NCBI RefSeq assembly: GCF_021474405.1
Contig: NZ_JAKEIO010000078.1
Location: 1 to 35,960, forward strand
Reading direction: 5' to 3'
DNA: 35,960 bases
Source of the DNA: [Streptosporangium] indianense
Lineage (GTDB): Bacteria; Actinomycetota; Actinomycetes; Streptomycetales; Streptomycetaceae
A model generated the notes under the pieces. The model searched no databases. It saw only the letters and a list, made by a program, of their open reading frames with translations, and was not told the origin of the DNA. Below are positions 7,468 through 15,655 of this stretch, one piece after another. The position numbers were made by a program, and so were the translations under genes. Each line of letters starts with the position of its first letter. Position 1 is the first letter of the stretch.

Positions 7468-7698
7468 CTTCCGCTTCCCCATCCTTGCTGGTCAGGCCGC
7501 CTGTCTTCCGTACCACGGGAGGCGGTCGGGCACCTGAGCATCCCACCACACCACCGTTTCGAACGCGTTGCCAACCATGATCGCCCGGCTGGTCCGGGGT
7601 CGAACGCCTCACGTCCGGCGGTGAACTGCTCTGCCGCCCATAGTGCCTGCTCGCACCGACATCCGTAACGGCCGGTTCCTGTCCTGGACCGCCCACTT

Positions 7699-7721
7699 AA
7701 TTTGCATCTCAGATGCAACTT
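7699..7721. promoter_or_regulatory. NsrR-type operator of hmp
   Basis: The 23-bp site contains the perfect dyad TTGCATCTcAGATGCAA (7702-7718), with AA and TT at its ends. This 11-1-11 layout closely resembles the S. coelicolor NsrR site at hmpA1 as I recall it. A TAAGAT hexamer at 7722-7727 could be the -10 box, so bound repressor would cover the promoter. NsrR is encoded nearby at 9131-9580. Confidence 0.75.
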
Positions 7722-7760
7722 TAAGATAGCGTGCGCACAGCCGAGCCTTGAGGAGGCCTG

Positions 7761-8948
7761 ATGCTGTCCGAGCAGTCCGCCGCCACCGTCCGTGCCACGC
7801 TCCCCGCCGTCGGAGCCGCCCTCGACACGATCACCGAGCGCTTCTACGCCGGGCTGTTCGCGGCCCACCCGGAGCTGCTGCGGGACCTGTTCAACCGGGG
7901 CAACCAGGCCTCCGGCACCCAGCGCCGGGCGCTCGCCGGATCCGTCGCCGCGTTCGCGACCCACCTGCTGGAGCACCCCGGGCAGCGGCCGGACGCCATG
8001 CTGGGGCGCATCGCCCACAAGCACGCCTCGCTCGGGGTGGCGCCGGAGCAGTACGCCGTCGTCCACGAGCACCTGTTCGCCGCGATCGCCGAGGTGCTCG
8101 GCGACGCCGTCACGCCCGAGGTCGCCGCCGCCTGGGACGAGGTCTACTGGCTGATGGCGAACGCCCTGATCGCCGTGGAGCGGCGGCTGCGCGAGGAGCG
8201 CGGCGGGCACACCTGGCGGCCCTGGGAGGTCGTCGAGCGGGTCGCCGAGACCGACGACGTCGCCACGTTCCGGCTGCGGCCGGCCGACGGCGGCCCGGTG
8301 CGAGAGTTCCTCGCGGGCCAGTACGTCTCGGTCCGCGTCGCCCTCGCGGACGGCGCCCGGCAGATACGGCAGTACAGCCTGTCCGGGGTGCCCGGCACCG
8401 GCCTGCGGCAGATCAGCGTCAAGCGTGTGCACGAAACCGGCGCCCCCGAGGGCGAGGTCTCGAACCACCTGCACGCGCGCGTACGGGTGGGTGACGTCCT
8501 GGAGCTGTCCGAGCCGTACGGCGACCTGGTCCTGGACTGCGGCCCCGGCACGCCGCTGCTGCTGGCCTCGGCCGGGATCGGTGTGACCCCGATGACCGCG
8601 ATGCTGGCGCACCTGGCCGACTCGGGGCACCGCGCCCCGGTCACCGTCGTGCACGGCGACCGCTCACCCGCCACCCACGCCCTGCGCGCCGATCACCAGG
8701 CCTACGCCGACAAGCTGCCCGATGCGGCCGTCCACCTCTGGTACGAGCAGGACGCCCCGGCGGGCACGCACTCCGGGCTGGTCGACCTCACCGGCGTCAC
8801 AGTGGCCCCGGGCACGCGCGCGTACCTGTGCGGCCCGCTCCCGTTCATGCGGGCGGTGCGGACCCAGCTGATCGCGAAGGGCGTGGCCCCCGCAAGCATC
8901 CACTACGAGGTGTTCGGCCCGGACCTGTGGCTGGCGGGGCTGGACTAG
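7761..8948 (+). CDS. hmp: Flavohaemoprotein (nitric oxide dioxygenase)
   Basis: A 395-residue three-domain protein that oxidises NO to nitrate using NAD(P)H and O2 in the cytoplasm. The globin domain covers about residues 1-140, with ITERFYAGLF (helix B, with the distal Tyr) and IAHKHASLGV (proximal haem His). The FAD domain follows, with RQIRQYSLSG (RxYS). The NAD domain has LASAGIGVTPMTAML and ends in the family-typical HYEVFGPDLW. The start is ATG with a strong GAGGAGG site. The NsrR-type operator upstream and nsrR itself 183 bp past the stop indicate NO-responsive control. Its TAG stop lies inside the CTAG that begins the 190-bp inverted-repeat element. Confidence 0.95.
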   Translation: MLSEQSAATVRATLPAVGAALDTITERFYAGLFAAHPELLRDLFNRGNQASGTQRRALAGSVAAFATHLLEHPGQRPDAMLGRIAHKHASLGVAPEQYAVVHEHLFAAIAEVLGDAVTPEVAAAWDEVYWLMANALIAVERRLREERGGHTWRPWEVVERVAETDDVATFRLRPADGGPVREFLAGQYVSVRVALADGARQIRQYSLSGVPGTGLRQISVKRVHETGAPEGEVSNHLHARVRVGDVLELSEPYGDLVLDCGPGTPLLLASAGIGVTPMTAMLAHLADSGHRAPVTVVHGDRSPATHALRADHQAYADKLPDAAVHLWYEQDAPAGTHSGLVDLTGVTVAPGTRAYLCGPLPFMRAVRTQLIAKGVAPASIHYEVFGPDLWLAGLD

Positions 8949-9134
8949 GGCCTGTCGTTTGGATCATGACGCAGACGCGGGGCCTGGCACGCGCATCTGC
9001 CGCGTTGTCGTCACTCGCCGATGCTCCGCATCGACTCCCTCCTCCGCCTTGCAGCTGCACGCACCAGGCCCCGCTCACCGGCGTTCACAGGTGCTGCCGA
9101 TGCCCTGCGCCATGATCCAAACGACAGGCCCTAG
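8945..9134. mobile_element. MITE-like element between hmp and nsrR
   Basis: A 190-bp non-coding element with perfect 24-bp terminal inverted repeats (8945-8968 and 9111-9134), beginning CTAGGGCCTGTCGTTTGGAT. A second, subterminal inverted pair starting GCGGGGCCTGG lies inside, around 8977-9000 and 9053-9076, with about 19 of 24 positions matching, so most of the element can fold on itself. No reading frame of note is present. The structure suits a non-autonomous IS derivative. CTAG at both ends is either the 4-bp target duplication or part of the repeat. The first TAG is the hmp stop, and the CTA at 9131-9133 is the nsrR stop on the other strand. Confidence 0.8.
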
Positions 9135-9580
9135 GAAGCAGGGCGATCGGGGCCCCGGGAGATCCCCAGGAGCAGCGCACCGGTCGGCTCCGCCACGATG
9201 TCCTCCATCGTGACCGGGTCCAGCGAGGTGAAGAACGCCTCCTGGGCCCGGCGCAGGGCGCCGCGCAGGCGGCACGCGGAGTTGAGGGGGCAGGGCGTCG
9301 GGCCCTCGCAGTCGACGACGTCGCCGCCGCCCTCGAAGGCGCGGACCACGGCGCCCACCGAGGCCGTACGGCCCTTCTCGGTGAGCGTGAGGCCGCCGCC
9401 GCGTCCTCGGCGGGCTTCGAGCAGGCCCATGTGCTGGAGCTCGGCGACGACCTTGGCCAGGTGGGTGTACGGCACGTCCATGCCGTCCGCGACGTCCCGG
9501 GTCGTCGGACTCGATCCGCCCGCGACGGCGAGCCGCATCAGGACCCGCAGGGCGAGGTCGGTGGAGCGCAGCAGCCGCAT
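9131..9580 (-). CDS. nsrR: NsrR, Rrf2-family Fe-S nitric oxide sensor
   Basis: A 149-residue Rrf2 regulator. The winged helix is visible as TTRDVADGMDVPYTHLAKVV and GRGGGLTLTEKG. I chose the ATG at 9580 (MRLLRSTD) over one at 9604 because it places the conserved cluster-ligand aspartate at residue 8, as in S. coelicolor NsrR. Cysteines 91, 97 and 103 (DCEGPTPCPLNSAC) give the C-x5-C-x5-C pattern that holds the [4Fe-4S] cluster. Loss of the cluster on reaction with NO releases the operator and induces hmp. The gene is convergent with hmp, separated only by the MITE-like element, and its stop codon sits in the element's terminal CTAG. Confidence 0.93.
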   Translation of the reverse strand: MRLLRSTDLALRVLMRLAVAGGSSPTTRDVADGMDVPYTHLAKVVAELQHMGLLEARRGRGGGLTLTEKGRTASVGAVVRAFEGGGDVVDCEGPTPCPLNSACRLRGALRRAQEAFFTSLDPVTMEDIVAEPTGALLLGISRGPDRPAS

Positions 9581-9784
9581 GCGGGCAGCGTAGGTAATGC
9601 GCATCGGCGGCTCAAATTATCGGAGGTCCACGAGCGGGCCGTCGGGCCCGGGACCGGCGAAGCCGTCGTCCCGCTGTCGGGGCCGTATCGATTCGGCCCA
9701 TTCCCCGGCTGCCCTACGGGGCGCCCCGTCTCCCCCATTACGATCAGCTCACCCGACCGTCACTTTTCCCACGAAGGACACCTC

Positions 9785-10450
9785 ATGGGCTCCGCCAACA
9801 AGAGCAGCACGGACCGCAGGGCGCGCATAGAGGAGATGCGGCGCGCCGAGCAGGCCCGTGAGCGCCGCAACCGGGTCCTCGTCATCGGGGCCAGTGTGGT
9901 GGCCGTCGCCGGGCTCGTGGCCGGCGGTGTCGTGCTCGTGCGGTCCCAGGACGACAAGGGCGGTGACGTCGCGACGAGCGACTCCTCGGGCAAGGGCAGG
10001 TTCGTGACGGGCAAGGACGGCGTGAGGACGTGGGAGGGCAAGCTGTCCCGCAACCACGTCACCAAGGCCGTGAAGTACGCCTCCGAACCGCCGGTGGGCG
10101 GGGACCACAACCCGGTCTGGATGAACTGCAACGGCGACGTCTACACGGAGCCGCTGAAGAACACCAACGCCGTGCACTCGCTGGAGCACGGCGCGGTGTG
10201 GGTGACGTACAACGCCGACGCCGGGAAAGCCGACGTCGACGCGCTCGCGGCGAAGGTGAAGAAGACGCCGTACACGCTGATGAGCCCGGTGGACGACCAG
10301 AAGGACCCGATCATGCTGTCGGCGTGGGGCCACCAGCGCACGGTGACGGGTGCGAAGGACCCGAACGTGGACGCGTTCTTCGAGAAGTTCGTCCAGGGCG
10401 CGCAGACCCCCGAGCCGGGAGCCGCCTGCACGAACGGGCTGTCCAAGTGA
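9785..10450 (+). CDS. DUF3105 membrane-anchored extracytoplasmic protein
   Basis: A 221-residue protein with a basic, charged N-terminus (RRARIEEMRRAEQARERRNR), one membrane segment at about residues 35-57 (VLVIGASVVAVAGLVAGGVV), and an exported domain. That domain has the DUF3105 hallmarks PPVGGDHNPVWMNCNGDVY, NAVHSLEHGAVWVTY and LSAWGHQ. Its His and Cys residues hint at metal binding, but no function is established. The start is ATG with GAAGGA upstream. The stop overlaps the GTG of the DUF305 gene (GTGA), so the two are translationally coupled and probably act together outside the membrane. Confidence 0.88.
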   Translation: MGSANKSSTDRRARIEEMRRAEQARERRNRVLVIGASVVAVAGLVAGGVVLVRSQDDKGGDVATSDSSGKGRFVTGKDGVRTWEGKLSRNHVTKAVKYASEPPVGGDHNPVWMNCNGDVYTEPLKNTNAVHSLEHGAVWVTYNADAGKADVDALAAKVKKTPYTLMSPVDDQKDPIMLSAWGHQRTVTGAKDPNVDAFFEKFVQGAQTPEPGAACTNGLSK

Positions 10451-11067
10451 GGCATGTCGGCCTGATCGCCGGGGCCGCGGCGGCGGCGCTGGTCGCCGCC
10501 GGGGCGATCACCTACGCCGTCGCGGGGGACGACGGCGGCGGCAGGACCCCGTCGGCCGAGTCCGCGGACGCCGGTTTCGCGCGGGACATGGCGGTGCACC
10601 ACCAGCAGGCCGTGGAGATGTCGTACATCGTGCGCGACCGCACGAAGGACGAGGAGGTCCGGCGGCTCGCGTACGACATCGCGCAGACGCAGGCCAACCA
10701 GCGCGGCATGCTGCTCGGCTGGCTGGACCTGTGGGGCCTGCCCAAGGTGTCCTCCGAACCGCCGATGACCTGGATGGACATGGGCGGGATGGCTTCCGGC
10801 AAGGACGGCGCGCTGATGCCGGGCATGGCGACCAACTCCGAGATGAAGAAGCTCGGGGAGCTCAGCGGGAAGCGGGCGGAGGTCTTCTACCTGCAGTTGA
10901 TGACGGACCATCACCGCGGCGGCGTCCACATGGCCGAGGGATGTGTGCGCGCGTGCGCGGTCGGCGTGGAGAAGCGGCTCGCCCAGGGCATGGTGGACGC
11001 GCAGCAGTCGGAGATCTCCTTGATGGCGGACATGCTCAAGGCGCGGGGTGCGGCACCGCGGTCCTAG
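10447..11067 (+). CDS. DUF305 family exported protein
   Basis: A 206-residue protein with an N-terminal hydrophobic signal or anchor (VGLIAGAAAAALVAAGAITY) and a DUF305 helical domain marked by two His-rich motifs, FARDMAVHHQQAVEMSYIV and LMTDHHRGGVHMAEGC. The Met-rich linker MTWMDMGGMASGKDG lies between them. His/Met richness and the occurrence of DUF305 in copper-handling loci make metal binding plausible but unproven. The GTG start overlaps the DUF3105 stop by 4 bases. The two cysteines in EGCVRACAVG could form a disulphide. Confidence 0.87.
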   Translation: MRHVGLIAGAAAAALVAAGAITYAVAGDDGGGRTPSAESADAGFARDMAVHHQQAVEMSYIVRDRTKDEEVRRLAYDIAQTQANQRGMLLGWLDLWGLPKVSSEPPMTWMDMGGMASGKDGALMPGMATNSEMKKLGELSGKRAEVFYLQLMTDHHRGGVHMAEGCVRACAVGVEKRLAQGMVDAQQSEISLMADMLKARGAAPRS

Positions 11068-11281
11068 GGGACAGTTCGCTCGCGGCCGTGAAGGAGCACG
11101 ACGACGTCACCGGCGTGGGCTCGCCCGGGAAGGGCTGCGTCGAGTCGTACCGGCGCCGCTGACGTCCGCCGGCGGGCCACTGGCGTCTGCCGGCCGCCGC
11201 TGACGTCCGCATGGGGACATGGGTGGTGCGGGGTGACCCACACCACCCCATTGTGTCGCACTGACGATTACACTGGGCGGC

Positions 11282-13036
11282 GTGCCTCAACTACGTCTCG
11301 CCCTGAACCAGATCGACGCCCGCGTGGGCGACCTCGCCGGCAACACCGAGTCGATCGTCCGCTGGACCCGGCACTCCGCCGAACAGGGAGCGCATCTCGT
11401 CGCGTTCCCGGAGATGGTGCTGACCGGGTATCCCGTCGAGGACCTGGCGCTCAGGTCGTCCTTCGTCGAGGCCTCTCGCGCGGCGCTGCGCGCTCTCGCC
11501 ACGCGTCTGGCCGAGGAGGGCTTCGGAGAGCTGCCGGTGATCGTCGGCTACCTCGACCGCAGCGCCACGGCCCAGCCGAAGTACGGCCAGCCGGCCGGCG
11601 CTCCGCAGAACGCCGGGGCGGTGCTCCACCGCGGCGAGGTGGTCCTGAACTACGCCAAGCACCACCTGCCGAACTACGGCGTCTTCGACGAGTTCCGCTA
11701 TTTCGTGCCCGGCGACAGCATGCCGGTGCTGCGGGTGCACGGCGTGGACGTCGCCCTGGCCATCTGCGAGGACCTGTGGCAGGACGGCGGCCGCGTCCCC
11801 GCCGCCCGTTCGGCGCAGGCGGGCCTGCTGGTCTCGATCAACGCCTCCCCGTATGAGCGCAACAAGGACGACACGCGCCTGGAGCTGGTCCGCAAGCGGG
11901 CCCAGGAGGCCGGCTGCACCACGGCGTACCTGGCCATGATCGGCGGTCAGGACGAGCTGGTGTTCGACGGCGACTCGATCGTGGTCGACAAGGACGGCGA
12001 GGTCGTGGCGCGGGCCCCGCAGTTCTCCGAGGGCTGCGTGGTCCTGGACCTGGAGCTGCCGGCCGCGTCGCCGGACGCGCCCACCGGCGTGGTGGACGAC
12101 GGGCTGCGCATCGACCGCGTGGTGCTGTCGGAGGAGCCGCTGCCCCGTTACGAGCCCGAGCTCACGGGCGGCTACGCGGACCGGCTGGACGACGACGAGG
12201 AGGTCTACTCGGCGCTGGTCGTGGGCCTGCGGGCGTACGTCGCGAAGAACGGCTTCTCGTCGGTCCTGATCGGCCTGTCGGGCGGCATCGACTCCTCGCT
12301 GGTGGCGGCGATCGCGTGTGACGCGGTGGGCGCGCAGAACGTGTACGGCGTGTCGATGCCGTCGAAGTACTCCTCGGACCACTCCAAGGACGACGCGGCC
12401 GAACTGGCCCGCCGTACGGGTCTGAACTACCGGACCGTGGCGATCGAGCCGATGTTCGACGCGTACATGGGTGCGCTGGGACTGACGGGCCTGGCGGAGG
12501 AGAACCTCCAGTCCCGCCTGCGCGGCACGCTGCTCATGGCGATCTCCAACCAGGAGGGCCACATCGTCCTGGCCCCGGGCAACAAGTCGGAACTGGCGGT
12601 CGGCTACTCGACGCTGTACGGCGACTCGGTCGGCGCGTACGGGCCCATCAAGGACGTGTACAAGACATCGGTCTTCCGCCTCTCCGAGTGGCGCAACCGG
12701 GCCGCCCGGGAACGCGGCCAGACCCCGCCCATCCCGGAGAACTCCCTCACCAAGCCCCCGAGCGCGGAACTGCGCCCGGGCCAGGTCGACACGGACTCGC
12801 TGCCCGACTACCCGGTGCTGGACGCGATCCTGGAGCTGTACGTCGACCGCGACCGGGGCGCGGACGAGATCGTGGCGGCCGGGTTCGACGCGGAGCTGGT
12901 CGCGAAGACGCTGCGCATGGTCGACACGGCCGAGTACAAGCGGCGCCAGTACCCGCCGGGCACGAAGATCTCCCCGAAGGGGTTCGGCAAGGACCGGCGG
13001 CTGCCGATCACCAACGGGTGGCGCGAGTCGCTCTGA
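11282..13036 (+). CDS. nadE: Glutamine-dependent NAD+ synthetase
   Basis: A 584-residue two-domain enzyme for the last step of NAD synthesis, amidating deamido-NAD with glutamine-derived ammonia and ATP. The nitrilase-type glutaminase domain (about residues 1-270) shows the catalytic set: Glu44 in FPEMVLTGYP, Lys in YAKHHLPNYGVFDE and Cys in LAICEDLWQDG. The synthetase domain (about 310-584) has the ATP-pyrophosphatase loop GLSGGIDSSLVAAI, then GNKSELAVGYSTLYGD and the C-terminal RRQYPPGTKISPKGFGKDRR. The start is GTG with no ribosome binding site. TACACT at 11269-11274 lies exactly 7 bases upstream, so the message may be leaderless. Confidence 0.96.
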   Translation: MPQLRLALNQIDARVGDLAGNTESIVRWTRHSAEQGAHLVAFPEMVLTGYPVEDLALRSSFVEASRAALRALATRLAEEGFGELPVIVGYLDRSATAQPKYGQPAGAPQNAGAVLHRGEVVLNYAKHHLPNYGVFDEFRYFVPGDSMPVLRVHGVDVALAICEDLWQDGGRVPAARSAQAGLLVSINASPYERNKDDTRLELVRKRAQEAGCTTAYLAMIGGQDELVFDGDSIVVDKDGEVVARAPQFSEGCVVLDLELPAASPDAPTGVVDDGLRIDRVVLSEEPLPRYEPELTGGYADRLDDDEEVYSALVVGLRAYVAKNGFSSVLIGLSGGIDSSLVAAIACDAVGAQNVYGVSMPSKYSSDHSKDDAAELARRTGLNYRTVAIEPMFDAYMGALGLTGLAEENLQSRLRGTLLMAISNQEGHIVLAPGNKSELAVGYSTLYGDSVGAYGPIKDVYKTSVFRLSEWRNRAARERGQTPPIPENSLTKPPSAELRPGQVDTDSLPDYPVLDAILELYVDRDRGADEIVAAGFDAELVAKTLRMVDTAEYKRRQYPPGTKISPKGFGKDRRLPITNGWRESL

Positions 13037-13160
13037 CGGGCCAGGGTCGTCAGGTACGGCCCGGCATCCCAGGTCCGGAGGTCTCCCGCGCCGCACGGCG
13101 TGGGAGCCCGCCGGACCCGCCGGGACCGGACCTCCACGACCGCTACCCGGGGAGCCCGCC

Positions 13161-13556
13161 ATGAGGATCCATCTGACCAGTGTCTTCGTCGACGACCAGG
13201 CCAAGGCCCTGCGCTTCTACACCGAGGTCCTCGGCTTCGTGAAGAAGTACGACGTGCCGGTGGGCGAGACGGACCGCTGGCTGACCGTCGTCTCCCCCGA
13301 GAACCCCGGCGGCACGGAGCTGCTGCTGGAGCCCGCCGGTCACCCGGCCGTCAAGCCGTACCGCGACGCGCTCGCCGCCGACGGCATCCCGGTGGCGCAG
13401 TTCGCCGTCGACGACGTCCGCGCGGAGTACGAGCGCCTGAGCGGCCTCGGTGTCCGCTTCACGCAGGAGCCCGTGGACATGGGGACCGTGACCACGGCCG
13501 TCTTCGACGACACCTGCGGCAATCTGATCCAGATCGCGACCCAGCCGCAGGAGTAG
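13161..13556 (+). CDS. VOC family (glyoxalase-like) protein
   Basis: A 131-residue single-module VOC protein: TSVFVDDQAKALRFYTEVLG at the start, GTELLLEPAGHPAVKPYRDA in the middle, and AVFDDTCGNLIQIATQ at the end. The usual DPxGN near the C-terminus is DTCGN here. The start is ATG with GGGGAGCC upstream. It lies 124 bp past nadE on the same strand. The substrate is not assignable, and the protein is distinct from the two VOC proteins at the left end of the window. Confidence 0.9.
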   Translation: MRIHLTSVFVDDQAKALRFYTEVLGFVKKYDVPVGETDRWLTVVSPENPGGTELLLEPAGHPAVKPYRDALAADGIPVAQFAVDDVRAEYERLSGLGVRFTQEPVDMGTVTTAVFDDTCGNLIQIATQPQE

Positions 13557-13607
13557 ACCCGCGGCGCGCCCGCCGGTGGCACCGAACGCGGCCGATTCGC
13601 CGATGTA

Positions 13608-13622
13608 CTGACAGACGGTCAG
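13608..13622. promoter_or_regulatory. Operator-like palindrome before the methyltransferase
   Basis: CTGACAGACGGTCAG has 5-bp perfect arms around 5 bases, 30 bp before the methyltransferase start. The CTGAC-N5-GTCAG form suits a TetR-type or similar dimeric regulator. No regulator gene is adjacent. Confidence 0.45.
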
Positions 13623-13652
13623 CTACCTTCGGTCCCACCGAGGAAGGGGATC

Positions 13653-14249
13653 ATGAGTGAGCTGATCACGAGTGACCGCGTCGTTCCGGCGCGTGTCCTG
13701 GACGCCGAACGCCTCGCCGCCGAGGCAGGGTTCGCGAAGAGCTGCATCGCCGAGGTCGGCAGGCTGCTGAGGACGGCCGCCGCCGCCAAGCCCGGTGGAG
13801 TCGTCGCCGAGAGCGGCACCGGGTCGGGAGTGGGGACCGCCTGGCTGCACAGCGGCCTCGGGGACGGCGCGCGGCTGGTGACCGTGGAACGGGACGAGGA
13901 GCTGGCCCGTGGTGCGGCCGCGATCTTCGCCGACGACGAGCGCGTCAGCGTGCTGACCGGGGACTGGCGGCTGCTCGAACGGCATGCCCCCTTCGACGTG
14001 TTCTTCTGCGACGGCGGCGGCAAGCGGGACGATCCGCGCCGGGTCGTCGAGCTGCTCGCCCCGGGCGGGATCCTCGTCCTGGACGACTTCACCCCCTCGG
14101 CCGATTGGCCACCCCGGTTCGAGGGCGAGGTGGACGAGCTGCGCCTGTTCTACCTGACGCATCCGGAGCTGGACGCGGCCGAGGTTCTCACCACGCCGAC
14201 CAGTTCGGCGGTCGTCGCGGCGCGGCGGCAGGGGGCGCGACAGACGTGA
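13653..14249 (+). CDS. Class I SAM-dependent methyltransferase (O-methyltransferase-like)
   Basis: A 198-residue protein with the Rossmann SAM-binding order. Motif I is VVAESGTGSGVGTAWL, the acidic end of strand 2 is LVTVERDEELARGA, then VSVLTGDWRLL, and motif IV-like FDVFFCDGGGK is followed by LLAPGGILVLDDFTP. This resembles the catechol/caffeoyl-CoA type O-methyltransferase fold, but metal ligands are not clearly conserved and the acceptor is unknown. The start is ATG with GAGGAAGGGG upstream. A 16-bp terminator hairpin follows directly. Confidence 0.82.
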   Translation: MSELITSDRVVPARVLDAERLAAEAGFAKSCIAEVGRLLRTAAAAKPGGVVAESGTGSGVGTAWLHSGLGDGARLVTVERDEELARGAAAIFADDERVSVLTGDWRLLERHAPFDVFFCDGGGKRDDPRRVVELLAPGGILVLDDFTPSADWPPRFEGEVDELRLFYLTHPELDAAEVLTTPTSSAVVAARRQGARQT

Positions 14250-14252
14250 GAA

Positions 14253-14287
14253 CGGCAGCCCGTGGGTCGGTGACCCACGGGCTGCCG
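14253..14287. terminator. Bidirectional terminator hairpin
   Basis: Perfect 16-bp arms beginning CGGCAGCCCGTGGGTC with a 3-base loop lie between the convergent methyltransferase and MFS genes, so the hairpin can end transcripts from both sides. Confidence 0.85.
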
Positions 14288-14301
14288 CGTGCCGGAAGGC
14301 G

Positions 14302-15519
14302 TCAGTGGCGCACTGCTTCCGCCTCCTGCGGGACATGGCTCGCCACGATCCGCTCGCGTCCGGCCACGGGCGCCTGGCGCCGGTCCACCGCGTAGGCGAG
14401 CGACGCCACGGCCAGGCCGAGGACGGCCAGGGCCACACCGGCGAGGGCCGGGGAGGTGACGCCGAAGCCCGCGGCCAGGGCGAGGCCGCCGATCCAGGCG
14501 CCGCCCGCGTTGGCCAGGTTGAAGGCGGCCTGGTTGGCCGAGGAGGCCAGGGACGGGGCCGAGGACGCCTTCTCCATGACCATCAGCTGGAGCGGGGAGC
14601 CGGTGGCGAAGGCCGCCATGCCGAGCAGGGTCACGGCCACGGCGGCCGTGACCTCCGTGCGCATCAGCAGCGGGAACAGCGCCAGGACCGCCACCAGCGA
14701 GGAGAGTCCGCCGAACAGCGTGCCCCGCAGGGAGTGGTCGGCCAGGCGGCCGCCCAGCAGGTTCCCCGCGGTCGCGCCGACGCCGAACAGAGCCAGCAGC
14801 AGGGTGACGCTGGCGTCGGCGTAGCCGGCGGCGTCCGTGAGCATCGGCGTGATGTAGCTGTAGGCCGCGAAGAGCGCGCCGAAGCCCGCGACGGTCGTGC
14901 CGAGCGAGAGCCAGACCGGCAGCGAGCGCAGCGCGGCGAGTTCACCGCGCAGGCCCTTGGCGGTGGTGTGCTCGTGGTCGTGCGGGATGAGGAGCGCGAG
15001 CGCCGCGATGGCCGCCAGGCCGATGGCGCTGACGCCGAGGAAGGTCGCCCTCCAGCCGAGGTGCTGGCCCATCAGGGTCGCGACCGGCACACCAGCGACG
15101 TTCGCGACCGTCAGGCCGAGGAACATCAACGAGACCGAGCGCGCCTTGCGTTCGGGGGCGACCATGTTCGTCGCGACGACGGCTCCGACGCCGAAGAAGG
15201 CGCCGTGCGGCAGTCCGCTCAGGAAGCGGGCGGCCAGCAGCCAGCCGTTGTCGGGCGCGAGGGCCGACAGGGCGTTGCCCACGACGAACAGTCCCATCAG
15301 GCCGATCAGGACCGTGCGCCGGGACATCTTGGCGGTGACCGCGGCCAGCAGCGGGGCGCCGATGACGACGCCCAGCGCGTACGCCGACACCAGATGGCCG
15401 GCGCCGGGTATCGAGATGTTCAGGTCGTCCGCGACGTCGGGCAGCAGCCCCATCATCACGAACTCGGTCGTACCGATGCCGAAGGCGCCCACGGCGAGGG
15501 CGAGCAGGGCCAGGGGCAT
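14302..15519 (-). CDS. MFS transporter, 12-TM drug/sugar efflux (AraJ/Cml-like)
   Basis: A 405-residue, largely hydrophobic protein starting MPLALLALAVGAFGIGTTEF, with 12 predicted spans. The first span motif GIGTTEFVMMGLLPDVADDL is typical of the DHA1 chloramphenicol-resistance/arabinose-efflux group. The cytoplasmic loop 2-3 has AKMSRRTVLIGLMGLFVVGN, and loop 8-9 has GGRLADHSLRG. I chose the ATG at 15519 because GAAAGG precedes it and the upstream part of the frame is hydrophilic and unlike the family. The likely role is proton-driven export of a small molecule; the substrate is unknown. It is convergent with the methyltransferase. Confidence 0.9.
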   Translation of the reverse strand: MPLALLALAVGAFGIGTTEFVMMGLLPDVADDLNISIPGAGHLVSAYALGVVIGAPLLAAVTAKMSRRTVLIGLMGLFVVGNALSALAPDNGWLLAARFLSGLPHGAFFGVGAVVATNMVAPERKARSVSLMFLGLTVANVAGVPVATLMGQHLGWRATFLGVSAIGLAAIAALALLIPHDHEHTTAKGLRGELAALRSLPVWLSLGTTVAGFGALFAAYSYITPMLTDAAGYADASVTLLLALFGVGATAGNLLGGRLADHSLRGTLFGGLSSLVAVLALFPLLMRTEVTAAVAVTLLGMAAFATGSPLQLMVMEKASSAPSLASSANQAAFNLANAGGAWIGGLALAAGFGVTSPALAGVALAVLGLAVASLAYAVDRRQAPVAGRERIVASHVPQEAEAVRH

Positions 15520-15655
15520 GAGTGAGCCTTTCGAGACTTGCTTGGAGATCCGTACGCGTATGTTCAAGTACGGAACAAAGTCTCTCAGGCGCGCTGTTCC
15601 CCGCCTTGCCGACTCCGGCGCGGTTTTCTGACGGCAGGGCCGTGACCAGGGGGTT

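Noticed and set aside
6205..7668. Long plus-strand frame (487 residues) opposite glnA2
   Set aside because: It is the antisense of a clear GS-family gene and has the skewed Arg/Val/Gly composition expected of a shadow frame.
9597..9604. ATGCGCAT palindrome as an NsrR autoregulatory site
   Set aside because: It is only 8 bp and lacks the AA/TT-flanked 11-1-11 form seen at hmp.
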